Notes: a model not told the origin generated them from the letters alone. DNA of 64,000 nt from Bufo bufo (GCF_905171765.1 NC_053390.1:578052471-578116470); one strand, 5' to 3'; positions 22,565-33,508 are shown, counted from the stretch's first letter. Translations and numbers: made by a program.

Positions 22565-25500
22565 ATGAGGAGAGCGACAAATAAGGGATGTGGCCCAGGT
22601 CGTGGTGCTGCTGGTGGAGCTCCTGTTGCAGGGAGAGGACGTGGTTGATCTGTGCCAGCTACACGCACAAGTGAAACCCCTTCCTCAGGTGCGAGTAGGC
22701 GACAGAACCTGCAGCAGTATTTGGTCGGGCCAAATGCGGCTCTACCAATGGTGAGGCCAGAACAAGTACAGGCAATAGTAGATTGGGTTGCTGACAGTGC
22801 CTCCAGTTCCTTCACATTGTCTCCAATCCAGTCTCCTGCTGAAAAAACAGAGTTGGCACCTGCAGCCCATGTCCATCAGTCTTTCACCTCACCCCCTTGC
22901 AAATCAGCCAAGCAGTCTGAGCCCCAAATCATGCAGCAGTCTCTTCTGCTTTTTGATTACTCTGTTAGCAGGGTTTCCCAGGGCCATCCACCTAGCCCTG
23001 CCCCAGAAGTGGAAGAGATTGAGTGCACCGATGCCCAACCACTTATGTTTCAAGATGAGTACATGGGAGGACAATCACAGCACGTCTCGGATGACGACGA
23101 AACACAGGTGCCAACTGCTGGGGCTTTCGAAAGTGTGCAGACCGACAGGGAGGGCAGGGGTGAAGACTGGGGGGAAGATGATGTGGAGGACCTGAGGTCC
23201 TCGGCCCCACATGGAATCAAGGTCATGCGAGTGACCTGTGTATTTCGGAGGAAGAGGCGGTGGTCGCACAGAGCCACCAGCACAGCAGAAGAGGGAGCAG
23301 GGTGCAAAAGCGGAGCGGCCATTCCCTAGACAGTACGCCTGCTACTGCCCACCGCAGCAAGGGACTGAGCACACCAAAGCCAGCTCCAAAGAGTTCCCTG
23401 GTGTGGCACTTCTTCAGACAATGTGCTGGCGACAAGACACGAGTGGTTTGCACACTGTGCAATCAGAGCCTGAAGCAAGGCATAAACGTTCTCAACCTGA
23501 GCACAACCTGCATGACCAGGCATTTAAGTGCAAAGCACGAGCTGCAGTGGAGTAGACACCTCAAAAACCAAGAAAGGTCTCTGGCTCCTCCTGCTTCCTC
23601 TTCAGCCACCTCTGGAGTGACAATGCCACCTGCCACACTGCAAACAGAGGATCTGCCAGCAACACCACCATCTGGGTCACCAAGTATCTCCGCCAGGTTC
23701 CACGGAAGCGTTCAGCTCTCCATCTCCCAAACACTGGAGCGGAAGAGGAAGTACCCCCCTACCCACCCGCGATCCCTGGCCCTGAATGGCAGCATTTCTA
23801 AATTACTGGCCTTTGAAATGCTGTCATTCCATCTGGTAGAGATGGAGAGTTTTAAAGGCCTTATGGCGCTGTCCCACAGTACGTCGCGCCCAGCCGCCAC
23901 TACTTTTCCAGACGAGCCATCCCTTCCATGCACAACAAAGTGGGGGACAAAATCAGGTGTGCACTGCGCAACGCCATCTGTGGCAAGGTGCACCTCACTA
24001 CGGATACGTGGACCAGTAAGCACGGTAATCGATGTTATATCTCGATAACAGCACACTGGGTAAATGAAGTGATGGCTGGGCCTGAGGCGGATAGCAGTTT
24101 GTCGCATTTCCTTCCACCACCGAGGATTGCAGGGTGCTTCAGTTTGCCTCCTGTTGCTTCCTCCTCCTACTCCGCTTCCTCATCCTCTACCAGCTCCTCA
24201 TCCGGTCAGCGTAACACCTTCACTACCAACTTCAGCACAGCCAGGTGTAAACGACAGCAGGCAGTTTTAAAACTTATCTGTTTGGGGGACAAACCCTACA
24301 CCGCGCAGGGGCTGTGGACGGGCCTTAAACAACAGACCGATGACTGGTTGGTGCCAGTGAGCCTAAAGCCCGGCCTGGTAGTGTGCGATAATGGGCGAAA
24401 TCTCGTAGCAGCTCTGGGACTAGCTGGTTTGACGCACATCCCTTGCCTGGCGCATGTGCTGAATTTGGTGGTGCAGAGATTCCTTAAAAATTACCCCGAT
24501 ATGTCAGAGCTTCTGCATAAAGTGCGGGCCGTCTGTGCGCGCTTTCGGCATTCTCACCCTGCTGCTGCTCGCCTGTCAGCGCTGCAGCGTAACTTCGGCC
24601 TTCCCGCTCACCACCTCATATGCGACGTGCCCACAAGGTGGAACTCCACCTAGCACATGCTGGCCAGACTCTGCGAGCAGCAGCAGGCGATAGTGGAGTT
24701 TCAGATGATGGATGAGGATGTGGCACAGAAGGAGGAGGAGGAAGAGGGATCATTTTGTAGGGTTTCCGGCCAGTCATTCACAAGTAGCTCCGAGGGTGGG
24801 TTCCTGCACCCACAAACACCAGGTACACAATTGTCCAGCCAGGGCACAGTTCTGGAGGATGACGAGGTGGAGGATGAGGAGGAGGAGATGGAGGAGGAGG
24901 AACCTTGTTCACAGCAGGGTGGCACCCAGACCAGCTCATGGCCATCACTGGTGCATGGCTTGGGGGATACAGAGGACACAGACAATACAATTCCCACAGA
25001 GGACAGCTTTTCGTTGCCTCTGGGCAGCCTAACACACATAAGCGATTACATGCTGCAGTGTCTCCGCAATGACTGCTGAGTTGCCCACATTCTAACTTGT
25101 GCTGATTACTGGGTGGCCACGCTGCTGGATCACCGTTACAAGGACAACGTACCGTCCTTAATTCCCTCACTGGAGCGTGATCGTAAAATGCGCGGGGGCA
25201 CAGTGGAAGCACAAGGCGAAGGCAGAGGAGGAGGAAGAGGTCGCCAACGCAGCTGGGGCTCCGCCAGCACCTCAGAAGGCAGGGTTAGCATGGCCGAAAT
25301 GTGGAAAAGCTTTGTCAGCACACCACAACAACCAGCACCACCAGCTGATATGGAACGTCTTAGCAGGAGGCAGCATTTCATCAACATATTGGAGCAATAT
25401 GTGTGCACACGCCTACACGTACTGAATGACAGATCTGTCCCCTTCAACTTCTGGGTCTCCAAATAGGGCACATGGCCTGAGCTTGCCCTTTATGCCTTGC

Positions 25501-25676
25501 AGGTGCTGGCCTGCCCTGCAGCCAGTGTATTATCTGAACGTGTGTTTAGCACGGCAGGGGGCGTCATCACAGACAAGTGCAGCCTCCTGTCCACAGCCAA
25601 TGTGGACGAGCTCATGTTCATTAAAATGAACCAGGCATGGATCCCACAGGACTTGTCCGTACCTTGTGCAGAATAG
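22565..25676 (+). pseudogene. hAT-B transposase pseudogene
   Basis: Homologous along its length to the intact 5230-8658 gene: RG-rich start at 22565, acidic linker, BED finger around 23445-23545 (VVCTLCNQSLKQG, CMTRHLSAKH), TTDTWTSKHG near 24000, VVCDNGRN near 24380, Glu-rich run near 24730 and 24870, dimerisation region 25500-25620, stop at 25674. Disabled by a stop at codon 28 (TGA at 22646, an Arg codon in a relative), several frameshifts (near 23200, 23870), a stop at 24652, a deletion at about 24705 that removes roughly 250 bp present in hAT-A, and a stop at 25077. No function expected. Confidence 0.92.
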
Positions 25677-25949
25677 ACATGTATACCGGCATTAACTAGC
25701 CATTGTTATACTACAGCGCAATTGCTCCTTCTTGTATTTTGGATATTTCACTCTTTTGGAGTGTACCCTAATATGAAAAAAAATTAAAACAAAAAAACAG
25801 TGTTGGCTACCTCGTCCTCCTCCAACGCTGCTTCCACCTACAACGCTACGTCCACCGCCTCACCAAACTCCTACTCCATATGGACCTCCACCTCATAAAT
25901 CAAATATATATTTTTTGATTTGTACGTATTTTATTTTATTTTATGTCAT

Positions 25950-26520
25950 TTCCCTACTTTGTCTGTTACATTTTCGGGTGAAATTCACAAATTTTTGGGT
26001 GTGATGTACCATTGCTATACCTAGTAGACAGGTTAATAAAATTCACAAATTTGTCTGTTACATTTTCAGGTGAGATTCACCAATTTTTGGGTGTGATGTA
26101 CCACTGCTATACCTAGTAGACAGGTTAAAAAAAATCACAAATTTGTCTGTTAAATTTTCGGGTGAAATTCACCAATTTTTGGGTGTGATATACCACTGCT
26201 ATACCTAGTAGACAGGTAAAAAAAAAATCACTAATTTGTCTGTTACATTTTCAGGTAAAATTCACCAATTTTTGGGTGTAATATACCCCTCCTCTACCTA
26301 GTTGACAGCTTAATAAATTTCACGAATTTTTCTTTTACATTTTCGGGTGACAATAAACTTTTTTTTTCTGTCATAGACCGCTGCTCTACCAAGTAGACAG
26401 GTTAATAAATTTCACATATTTTTCTATTACATTCTTGGGTTGACATTTTACAATTTTGGATGTGAATAAACCCCTGCTCTGCATAGGTGACAGGGAATAA
26501 AATTTCATAAATTCTTCTTT
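25950..26520. repeat. ~92-bp tandem repeat in the hAT-B 3' region
   Basis: CCTAGTAGACAGGT recurs at about 26020, 26112 and 26204 (spacing 92) and in diverged form to about 26490, alternating with TTTGTCTGTTACATTTTC and CACCAATTTTTGGGTGTGAT. Confidence 0.85.
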
Positions 26521-26561
26521 AATTGATGTGCGCCACCTCCTTTCATTCAATGCTTAAACTT

Positions 26562-27000
26562 TAACAAGTTGTCCCACATTTGCGCTTCAATAATTTGTCC
26601 CACATTTGCGCTTTACTAATTTGTCCCACATTTGCGCTTTACTAATTTGTCCCACATTTGCGCTTTACTAATTTGTCCCACATTTGCGCTTCAATAATTT
26701 GTCCCACATTTGCCGTTTACTAATTTGTCCCACATTTGCGCTTTACTAATTTGTCCCACATTTGCGCTTTACTAATTTGTCCCACATTTGCGCTTTACTA
26801 ATTTGTCCCACATTTGCGCTTTACTAATTTGTCCCACATTTGCGCTTTACTAATTTGTCCCACATTTGCGCTTCAATAATTTGTCCCACATTTGCGCTTC
26901 AATAATTTGTCCCACATTTGCGCTTCAATAATTTGTCCCACATTTGCGCTTCAATAATTTGTCCCACATTTGCGCTTCAATAACTTTTCCCATATTTCCG
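26562..27000. repeat. 26-bp satellite, about 16 units
   Basis: GTCCCACATTTGCGC followed by TTTACTAATTT or TTCAATAATTT, repeated head to tail with a 26-bp period. The two unit types are clustered. A decayed unit (TTTTCCCACATTTTCGCTC) reappears at 27411-27431 inside the rRNA-like block. Confidence 0.95.
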
Positions 27001-27019
27001 CTCAATCCCCCAAAAAATT

Positions 27020-27245
27020 GATCTCCCTTGGATGTGGTCTCTCTTTCTCACGCTCCCTCTCTGGGGTGGAACCCTGAATCGCCGATAACCGTGATCAACA
27101 TGGTAGGCTCAGAAAAGAACATCGAAAGTTGATAGAGAAGATATCCAAATAGATGGTGGACGTCACAGGGACGTGCGATCAGGCAGAAGTTAGCTAGAGT
27201 CAACAAAAAGGCAGCAGGGCCTCTCCTGGCTAACGTTTCCAAATC
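27020..27245 (-). pseudogene. 18S rRNA-like segment, copy 1
   Basis: Read on the minus strand this follows the 5' domain of eukaryotic 18S rRNA: TGACTCTAGCTAAC, GATCGCACGTCCC, TATCAACTTTCGATG, GCCTACCATG, a variant of GAATCAGGGTTC, GAGAGGGAGC, GAGAAA and CCACATCCAAGG occur in the rRNA order and at rRNA-like spacing. Many substitutions exclude a functional gene. Match judged from knowledge of the conserved rRNA sequence, not from a search. It lies between the 26-bp satellite and a duplicated piece of hAT-B transposase, that is, inside a transposon. Confidence 0.8.
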
Positions 27246-27285
27246 AGAAAATACCACTGTGACATTCCCTATAATTTTTTATTAA

Positions 27286-27620
27286 TCATTCCAATAACAG
27301 GGCATCCTAAGAGTACTGTATTGTTATTTATCGTCACTACCTCCCCGAGTTGGGAGTGGGTAATTGCCGCACGCGCCCGCCCGCCTTTCCATCAATTCTT
27401 CCGTCTTAACAGCTTTTCCCACATTTTCGCTCGATCACAATTAAATTTCATGCATTGATCTCCCTTGGATCTGGTCTCTCTTTCTCACGCTCCCTCTCCG
27501 GGGTGGAACCCTGATTCGCCGCTAACCGTGATCAACATGGTAGGCGCAGAAAAGAACATCGAAAGTTGATAGAGAAGATATCCAATTGGATCGTGAACAT
27601 CACGGGGACGTGCGACATGG
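27286..27620 (-). pseudogene. 18S rRNA-like segment, copy 2, longer
   Basis: Minus strand: 27620 down to about 27463 repeats copy 1 and shares its private variants (CATGTTGATCACGG, GGTTCCACCCC), then about 65 bp of foreign sequence with a 26-bp-satellite-like word, then 27400-27286 continues the rRNA downstream with AATTACCCACTCCC, GGGGAGGTAGTGACGA, AATAACAATACAG and TTATTGGAATGA. Shared changes mean the segment diverged before it was duplicated. Confidence 0.82.
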
Positions 27621-27995
27621 TGGGGCAGTATGTTTTGCACACGCCTACATGAACTGACTGATGGTTCTGCCCCCTGCAACTTCTTGGTTTCCAAATTGGG
27701 CACATGGCCTGAGCTTGCCCTTTACGCCTTGGAGGTGCTGGCCTGCCCTGCAGCCAGTGTATTGTCTGAACGTGTGTTTAGCATAACTGGAGGGGGTTAT
27801 CACAGGTTATATTTCCCAATATTTTGGAGTGTACCCGAATTTAAAAAAATAAAAATAAATTTAGAACAAAAAAGCAGTGTAGGCTACCTTCTCCACCACC
27901 GCTTCCACCTACACCGCCGCATCCACCGCCTCCTCAACCTCCTACTCCATATGGACCTCGTCCTCCTAGATCAAGATTATTCGTTTTAATTTTTA
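27620..27995 (+). pseudogene. Second copy of the hAT-B transposase tail and 3' sequence
   Basis: 27625-27806 repeats the coding segment at 25395-25560 (LACPAASVLSERVFS, followed by a disrupted TAGG motif), and 27812-27990 repeats the non-coding 25735-25940 (TTTTGGAGTGTACCC, CTACTCCATATGGACCTC). It reads open from 27630 to about 27989 only because the fused 3' sequence has no stop. It marks a duplication within hAT-B that brackets the satellites and the rRNA-like segments. Confidence 0.85.
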
Positions 27996-28159
27996 CGTAT
28001 TTTATGTTATTTGAAGTAATTTCCCTATCCACATTTGCAACTTGCCATGCTCTTAACCACATTTTGCTAACATTTGCAGCTCTCTAGCCCTTTCCGTGAC
28101 ATTTTTATAACCATTTTAGTGCTCAAAAGTTCGGGTCCCCATTGACTTAACTCTACCCA

Positions 28160-28495
28160 GGAGCCTTTCGTCTTGAACTTCCCCAGGCTTTGAAGATTCA
28201 TAATGTGTTCCATAAGTCATTGTTGAAAAGATGTGTCAAACCTGTTCAACCGTCCTCCTTGCTTCCTGCTCCTGTCATGGTGGACGGTAATCTAGATAGT
28301 TGACTCCCGAATTCTGTGTAGATGCCTCCAGCATCTCGTTCATGGAGGGTTTACGGACCAGAGAAGAGGATGTGGGTTCCAGCGGCCGACGTTAATGCTA
28401 GTCATCTGGTGAAAACCTTTCACAGAGCTCATCCGGATAAAGTCAGTCCTGGGTGTCCAGAGGCCACCCATAGAAGAGTGGGGGTACTGTCATGA
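28160..28495 (+). pseudogene. Ty3/Gypsy (chromovirus) integrase C-terminus with chromodomain, remnant
   Basis: In one frame: the integrase tail motif LKIHNVFHKSLLK, then a chromodomain-like stretch (GPEKRMWVPAADVNASHLV) and a terminal TFHRAHPDKVSPG, ending TGA at 28493-28495 just past the LTR start. Two in-frame stops (28301 and about 28316) interrupt it. In the family this region guides integration through chromatin contacts. The rest of gag-pol is absent: hAT-B sequence ends abruptly 10 bp upstream. Confidence 0.88.
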
Positions 28496-28868
28496 ACTCT
28501 CCTGTGACAGGGGTCAGAAGATCTAGGAGGCACGTGATCTGATCTTACAACCTCTCTGGTTTCACTCTTCTGTGTTGTTGCTTTGGTATGACCACACCTC
28601 TGGTCTCAGGTGTAGTTTAAGTGGTCATTCCTACTCCTCTATTTAGTCTGGCCATGCTATGCGGTTGGTAGCTCCTTTTTGTCAGATAGGGCCCTAGGTT
28701 ACAGCGTATGAACATTCCTACCATCAAGATCTGTTCATACTTATAGTAGTCAGGGCTCGGGTTAGAGATTCACTAGATGGTGACCTTTCCCCTTTCCCTA
28801 GTTTCCCGTCCTAGTACCCTTTTCCTTTACTTCTTGTGGTCAGTGTGGAGTTATCCTCCCACACCGCA
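28488..28868 (+). mobile_element. Gypsy 3' LTR, probable
   Basis: Begins TGTCATGAACTC directly after a purine-rich tract (AGAAGAGTGGGGGTA), the usual polypurine/LTR junction, overlapping the last codons of pol. The right limit near CCCACACCGC is uncertain because BEL/Pao sequence follows immediately and no second LTR is in the window. Confidence 0.6.
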
Positions 28869-28869
28869 C

Positions 28870-30332
28870 CAAGACAGTATGCTCACCAACACACATTTGA
28901 AAATGGTCGTCCTTCCCTATTTCAGCCATGTCAGAGCAGTTTTCTGATAAAAGAATTGCCACACAGCGTTCCTGTGCCTTGTCCTTTCGCAGATCCCTCC
29001 TGTGAAGACCACACCTGCGATGGTAAGCAAGATCACTTAGGGTGCATAGTTTTCCACAGGACAAGAGAAGACAACAGGGTCGCAATGTTCATAGAAGACC
29101 GGCTGTTCTTGGATATCATGTATCAAGGAATAGTAAAAGATAAGTAAAAAAGCTGGGTCGCACCTTTACCGTTTAAACCCCGGAGACCATGCTTACCTAA
29201 CAACAAAGAACTTGTCTACAGTCAAATTTTCTCCCTCAAACATAAACTTCAGAGGACACTAGAGACGAAAGAACATTTCTTTACCTTCATGGAAAGAATA
29301 TTCCAAAACAACCATCCAGAAATGGCACCTACGCTCCAAGACTCCAAGGTGTGTTGGCATTTACCCATATTCGGCATGTATCATCCTAAAAAACCAGGGC
29401 AGATAAGAGTAGTATTTGACTCGAACGCCAGGTGCGAAGGCGTCTCGCTAAACGATGTGTTACTGTCTGGTTCAGGCCTCAACAACAGACCTCTGGAGGT
29501 ACTTCTCCGCTTCCGCAGAGATTCCGTAGCATTTATGGCTGACATACAACAGATGTTCCACTGCTTCCTCGTCAAGGAAGAACATAGAAACTACTTGAGG
29601 TTCTTCTGGTACCGCAACAACGACCCCAAGGAAGACATAGTAGAGTACCGAATGAGAGTGCACATCTTCGGAAACAGTCCTTCCCCTGCAGTCGCTATCT
29701 ACGGTCTCAGACCTTCAGTCCAAGAGGGTGAAGAAAAGTATGGGTCAGATGTCAGATCCTTTGCAGAAAAATATTTCTACGTGACCGACTGCTTGAAATT
29801 CACACCCATGAACGAGACCGTAATCAGTCTCCTGAAAATGGCCCAAGAAATGCTCGTTCTATCTAATTTGAGGTTGCACAAAATTGTCTCTTCTCACCCT
29901 AAGACCATTTAAGTGATCTAAAGGATTTGGATCTTAGCACCGACTCCCTTCCCATGCAGCAGAGCCTCGGTTTGCTCTGAGATTTAAAGGCAGACACATT
30001 CACCTTCCAAATCAGCAAGGAAGAAAAGCCCTTCACACGTAGAAGAGTTCTGTCCACCATAAACAGCCTATATGATCCTCTGGGATTCGTAGCCCCTGTT
30101 ACTATCCAAGGTAAAATTTTGTTAAGAGACTTCACCACAGAGACATCTGATTGTGATGACCCGCTTCCCGTGGAGAAAAAGTATCTGTGGACAGGTTGGA
30201 AGAAGTCTATCGAAGCTTTGTCCAGCCTTCACGTGGCATGACCCTATGCTCCCGTGCCATCAACTGAAGTCAAGATGCAAAGACTGTATATCTTCTGCGA
30301 TGCTTCAGTCAAGGTGATTGCAGCCGTAGCAT
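28870..30332 (+). pseudogene. BEL/Pao retrotransposon pol, part 1 (RT and start of RNase H)
   Basis: One frame through 29912 with a stop at 29145, then on to 30332 with further stops (29910, an apparent one near 29980, and 30240) and small shifts. Typical BEL words: SWVAPLPF, LPIFGMYHPKKPGQIRVVFDS, LNDVLLSGSGLNN, MADIQQMFHCF, HIFGNSPSPAVAIYGLR, STINSLYDPLGFVAPVTIQGK, and the start of RNase H (FCDASVKVIAAVA). The reverse transcriptase active site reads YVTD, with ACC at 29784-29786 where the family has a catalytic Asp, so the enzyme would be dead even without the stops. The gene is cut at 30332 and resumes at about 38112. Confidence 0.9.
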
Positions 30333-30789
30333 AAAGAGATGAGCAAATGAAATCAGACGAAGTGGAATTCGATTTGAATTTCAGGAAAAATTTGATTTGC
30401 AACAAATGCAAATTTCCTCGCGCTTCGTGTTAACAAATAGCAATTTTTCCTAAAATGCCGGCTACAATGCCAGCTACACATGTGAGGACATGGGCAAGGA
30501 ACTCTGGGAAGGCGGGCTGACCCATAATGCCATGCATGCAGCAAATCAGCAGCCAGCCTTGTGATTTCACAGCCCTATAAATACGGTGGCCATCTTAGAG
30601 TCAGACATTTTCCAGCATTCTGAGTGCAGGGACAGCAATAGGAAAAACCTCATTGTCAAAAAAATAATAATGAAAAAGCGGTTTATAAGTGCAGGGAAAG
30701 GGATAGGGAGGAATAATTTCACAGCATCTTAGTGCAGGGAGAGGCATCTGAAGTCGCTAGGGGCAGTTCTAGAAAAACCTCTGTGAAAA

Positions 30790-32040
30790 AAATATATTCT
30801 CAGTTCACTTCTGCAGTTATATGTGTTAAAAGCGTTTATTGGCCTATTTCAGTACAGAAAGTAAAATATATACGCCCTTCACTGGTGCATTTATTTCTGC
30901 TAATAGCGTTTATTGGCCTATTTCAGTACAAAAAGAAAAAATATACGCACTTCACTGGTGCAGTTATTTGTGGTAAAACATTTAGTGGCCTATTTCAGTA
31001 CAAAAAGAAAAATATATTCTCAGTTCACTTCTGCAGTTATATGTGTTGAAAGCATTTAGTGGCCTATTTCAGTAGAGAAAGAAATAATATACGCACTCCA
31101 CTGTTGCACTTATTTGTGGCAAAAGCATTTAGTGGCCTATGTCAGTACAGAATGAAAAATATATACACACTTCACTGGTGCATTTATTTCTAGAAAAAGA
31201 GTTTAGTGGCCTTTTTCAGTACAAAACGAAAAATATATACGCATTTCACTTCTGCAGTTATTATTATTCCAGTACAAAAACAAAATATATTCAGTGTTCA
31301 CTTTTGCAGTTATATGTGGTAAAACCTTTAGTGACGTATTTTGGTAGAAAACCAAAATATATTCAGGGTTCACTGTTGCAGTTGTATGTGACAAAACCTT
31401 TAGTGACGTATTTCGGTCGAAAAACAAAATATATTCAGTGTTCAGCTCTGCAGTAATATTTGTTGTAAAGCCTTTAGTGATGTTTTTCGGTAGAAAACAA
31501 AAAATGTATTCTTATAAAAATGTATCCTTATTAAGGAGGGGTCCACAGGTTCACGGAAGCAGCGGCGGTAGCAGTCAGTCAGTGCGTAGTGTTGTCGGTA
31601 AAATCACCTACTCTGCGGTGTGGCAGTTTTTTGTACATGGCCATATGTAGAATCTGTGGGCAGAAGCTGAAGCGTGGCCAATGTGCCAAAACATTTTTTA
31701 TTTATGCGTCCAGCGCTGCAGTTATATGTGGTAAAACCATTTGTGACGTATTTCGGTCAAAAAACTAATTTTATTCAGCGTTCAGCGCTGCAGTTATATG
31801 TGGTAAAATCTTTATTGACATATTTCGGTCGAAAAACAAATTTTATTCAGCGTTCAGCGCTGCAGTTATATGTGGTAAAATCTTTATTGACGTATTTCGG
31901 TCGAAAAACTAATTTTATTTAGCTGTCAGCGGTGCAGTTATATGTGGTAAAATCTTTATTGAAGTATTTCGGTCGAAAAAATAAATTTATTCAGTGGTCA
32001 GCGCTGCGGTTATATGTGATAAAATCTTTAGTTACGTATC
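30790..32040. repeat. ~73-bp minisatellite, two blocks
   Basis: GCAGTTATATGTGGTAAAA with TTTAGTGACGTATTTCGGT recurs at about 30813, 30888, 30960, 31034, 31106, 31180, 31254, 31305, 31378, 31450, then 31719, 31791, 31862, 31934 and 32006. The blocks are separated by 31500-31700. Confidence 0.85.
31540..31690 (+). pseudogene. BED zinc-finger remnant of a hAT transposase
   Basis: Translated pieces read YSAVWQFFVHG and, after a stop, CRICGQKLKRG, the W..F and C..C halves of a BED finger as in hAT transposases. The downstream histidines and the rest of the protein are gone and the minisatellite resumes directly. Too short for certainty. Confidence 0.5.
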
Positions 32041-32050
32041 TTGATAAACT

Positions 32051-32278
32051 TAGCTACTCTTCCGGGCTCAAAGCTATCTTGATTCTTTGTCTTCTCATTG
32101 TCTGTAGCTACTAGAGGCCTGTTCATGCCAGTCAGGTTCCCCCAGAAGTATCTGGGTCGATGAGCATTTGCATCAATCTTGATTCGTCTCCAGGTGGAGA
32201 GAAATTGTTTTTTGAAATGCTTTCTCCATCGTAACCATGTCGTCGAATAAACTGAAGACTGACGGATTCTCTTCTGTC
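32051..32278. other. Unassigned sequence
   Basis: About 230 bp with no repeat, terminal motif or long frame that I recognise. It lies between the hAT-D remnant and a Harbinger miniature element and may be a piece of another element. Confidence 0.3.
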
Positions 32279-32281
32279 TTA

Positions 32282-33505
32282 GGCTACTTTCACACTTGCG
32301 TTAGGAGCGGATCCGTCTGGTGTCGGCCGGACACACGATGTATGTGTCAGGCCGGGAGCTCCTCCTACTGGTAAGTGACAGGTCTGTGCTATAGGCAATG
32401 CGCCGCACAGACCTTTCACTTACCAGTAGGAGGATCTCCCGGCCGGACACAGACATCGCAGCTCTTCAGGTAAGTATAATGCTTCTATTTATTGCTAAGT
32501 AACCATGGCAGCCAAGACTGCAATAGCGTCTTGGCTGCCATGGTAACCGATCGGAGCCCCAGCGATTTAAACTGGGACTCCGATCGGTACTCTCCGCTGC
32601 CACCAATGATGGGGGGGGGGGTGATTTTAATTAGGGGGGGGAGAGGGGAGGCCGCACTGGTCACAATACTTGGAATCCGCACTGGCCACCAATGAATATA
32701 GAGGGAGGGGGAGGCCGCACTGGTCATATTTAATACTGGGGAGGGAGGGAGGGAGGGGGAGGCCGCACTGGTCATATTTAATACTGGGAATCCGCACTGG
32801 CCACCGATGAATATAGAGGGAGGGGGGCCGCACTGGTTACAATTAATACTGGGGAGGGAGGGGGGCCGCACTGGCCACCAATAAGTTAAATACAGGAGGG
32901 GGGGTCTGCCCCCTGTTGCCTGGCAGCATCTGCCAGGCAGCAGGGGGCAGTCATGTACACAGTTCTCAGTATATTCTAACTTGAAGCGCCCCCATCACCA
33001 TGGGAACGCCTCTGTGTTAGAATATACTGTCGGATATGAGTTTTACGATGTAACTCAAATCCGATGGTATATTCTAACATAGAGGCGTTCCCATGAAGAT
33101 GGGGACGCTTCAAGTTAAAATATACCATCAGATTGGAGAAAACTCCGATCTGATGGTATATTAATAGGGACTCCTGACTTTACATTGAAAGTCAATGGGG
33201 GACGGATCCGTTTGAAATTGCACCATATTGTGTCAACGGATCCGTCCCCATTGACTTGCATTGTAAGTCTGGACGGATCCGTTTGGCTCTGCACGGCCAG
33301 GCGGACACGAAAACGCTGCAAGCTGCGTTCGGGTGTCCGCCTGCTGAGCGGAGCGGAGGCCAAAAGGTGCCAAACTGATGCATTCTGAGCGGATCCGCAT
33401 CCACTCAGAATGCATTGGGGCAGTACGGATCCGTTCGGGGCCGCTTGTGAGAGCCTTCAAACGGAACTCACAAGCTGAGCCCCGAACGCTAGTGTGAAAG
33501 TAGCC
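32282..33505. mobile_element. PIF-Harbinger-type miniature element
   Basis: Terminal inverted repeats start GGCTACTTTCACACTTGCG at the left and the complement GGCTACTTTCACACTAGCG at the right (one mismatch in 19), flanked by perfect TTA target duplications (32279-32281, 33506-33508). Inside: an inverted repeat around 32350-32450 (GAGCTCCTCCTACTGGTAAG-type arms), a G-rich block (32600-32890), inverted arms at about 32960-33150 (GAAGCGCCCCCATC / GATGGGGACGCTTC) and repeated GGATCCG words. No transposase. Confidence 0.9.
32600..32890. repeat. G-rich short repeat inside the Harbinger element
   Basis: Repeats of GAGGCCGCACTGGTCA and CCGCACTGGCCACCAATGAA with poly-G/GGGA runs, period about 30-65 bp. 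Frames open on either strand (for example 32485-32871 minus) are repeat artefacts. Confidence 0.75.
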
Positions 33506-33508
33506 TTA

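Larger units (their letters stand above)
20838..28149 (+). mobile_element. hAT-B: decayed second member of the hAT-A family, 3' end lost
   Basis: Starts TAGGGTTGAGTGAACCCGAAC-like terminal sequence after GAGCTAAC, shares with hAT-A the GTTCGGGTT subterminal repeats, the GCAGCCAATCAACAAGCGT leader block, a homologous transposase and the 3' block AAAAGTTCGGGTCCCCATTG (28126 on). The copy breaks off at about 28149 where hAT-A continues for another ~125 bp, so no right terminal repeat or second target duplication exists. Internal tandem arrays differ from those of hAT-A. Confidence 0.88.
30333..32050 (+). mobile_element. hAT-D: internally deleted hAT left end with BED-finger remnant
   Basis: Begins AGAGATGAGCAAATGAAATC, then GAAGTGGAATTCGATTTGAA and AATTTCCTCGC, closely related to the left end of the 59632-62438 element. 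Followed by a ~73-bp minisatellite, a short transposase remnant (31540-31690) and more of the same minisatellite. No right terminal repeat is found before unrelated sequence at 32050. Confidence 0.65.

Noticed and set aside
26562..27000. Possible CRISPR-like array
   Set aside because: Units are contiguous 26-mers without spacers, in a eukaryotic transposon.
27048..27703. Two similar minus-strand frames of about 70 residues
   Set aside because: They translate the 18S-rRNA-like segments and have no protein homology that I recognise.
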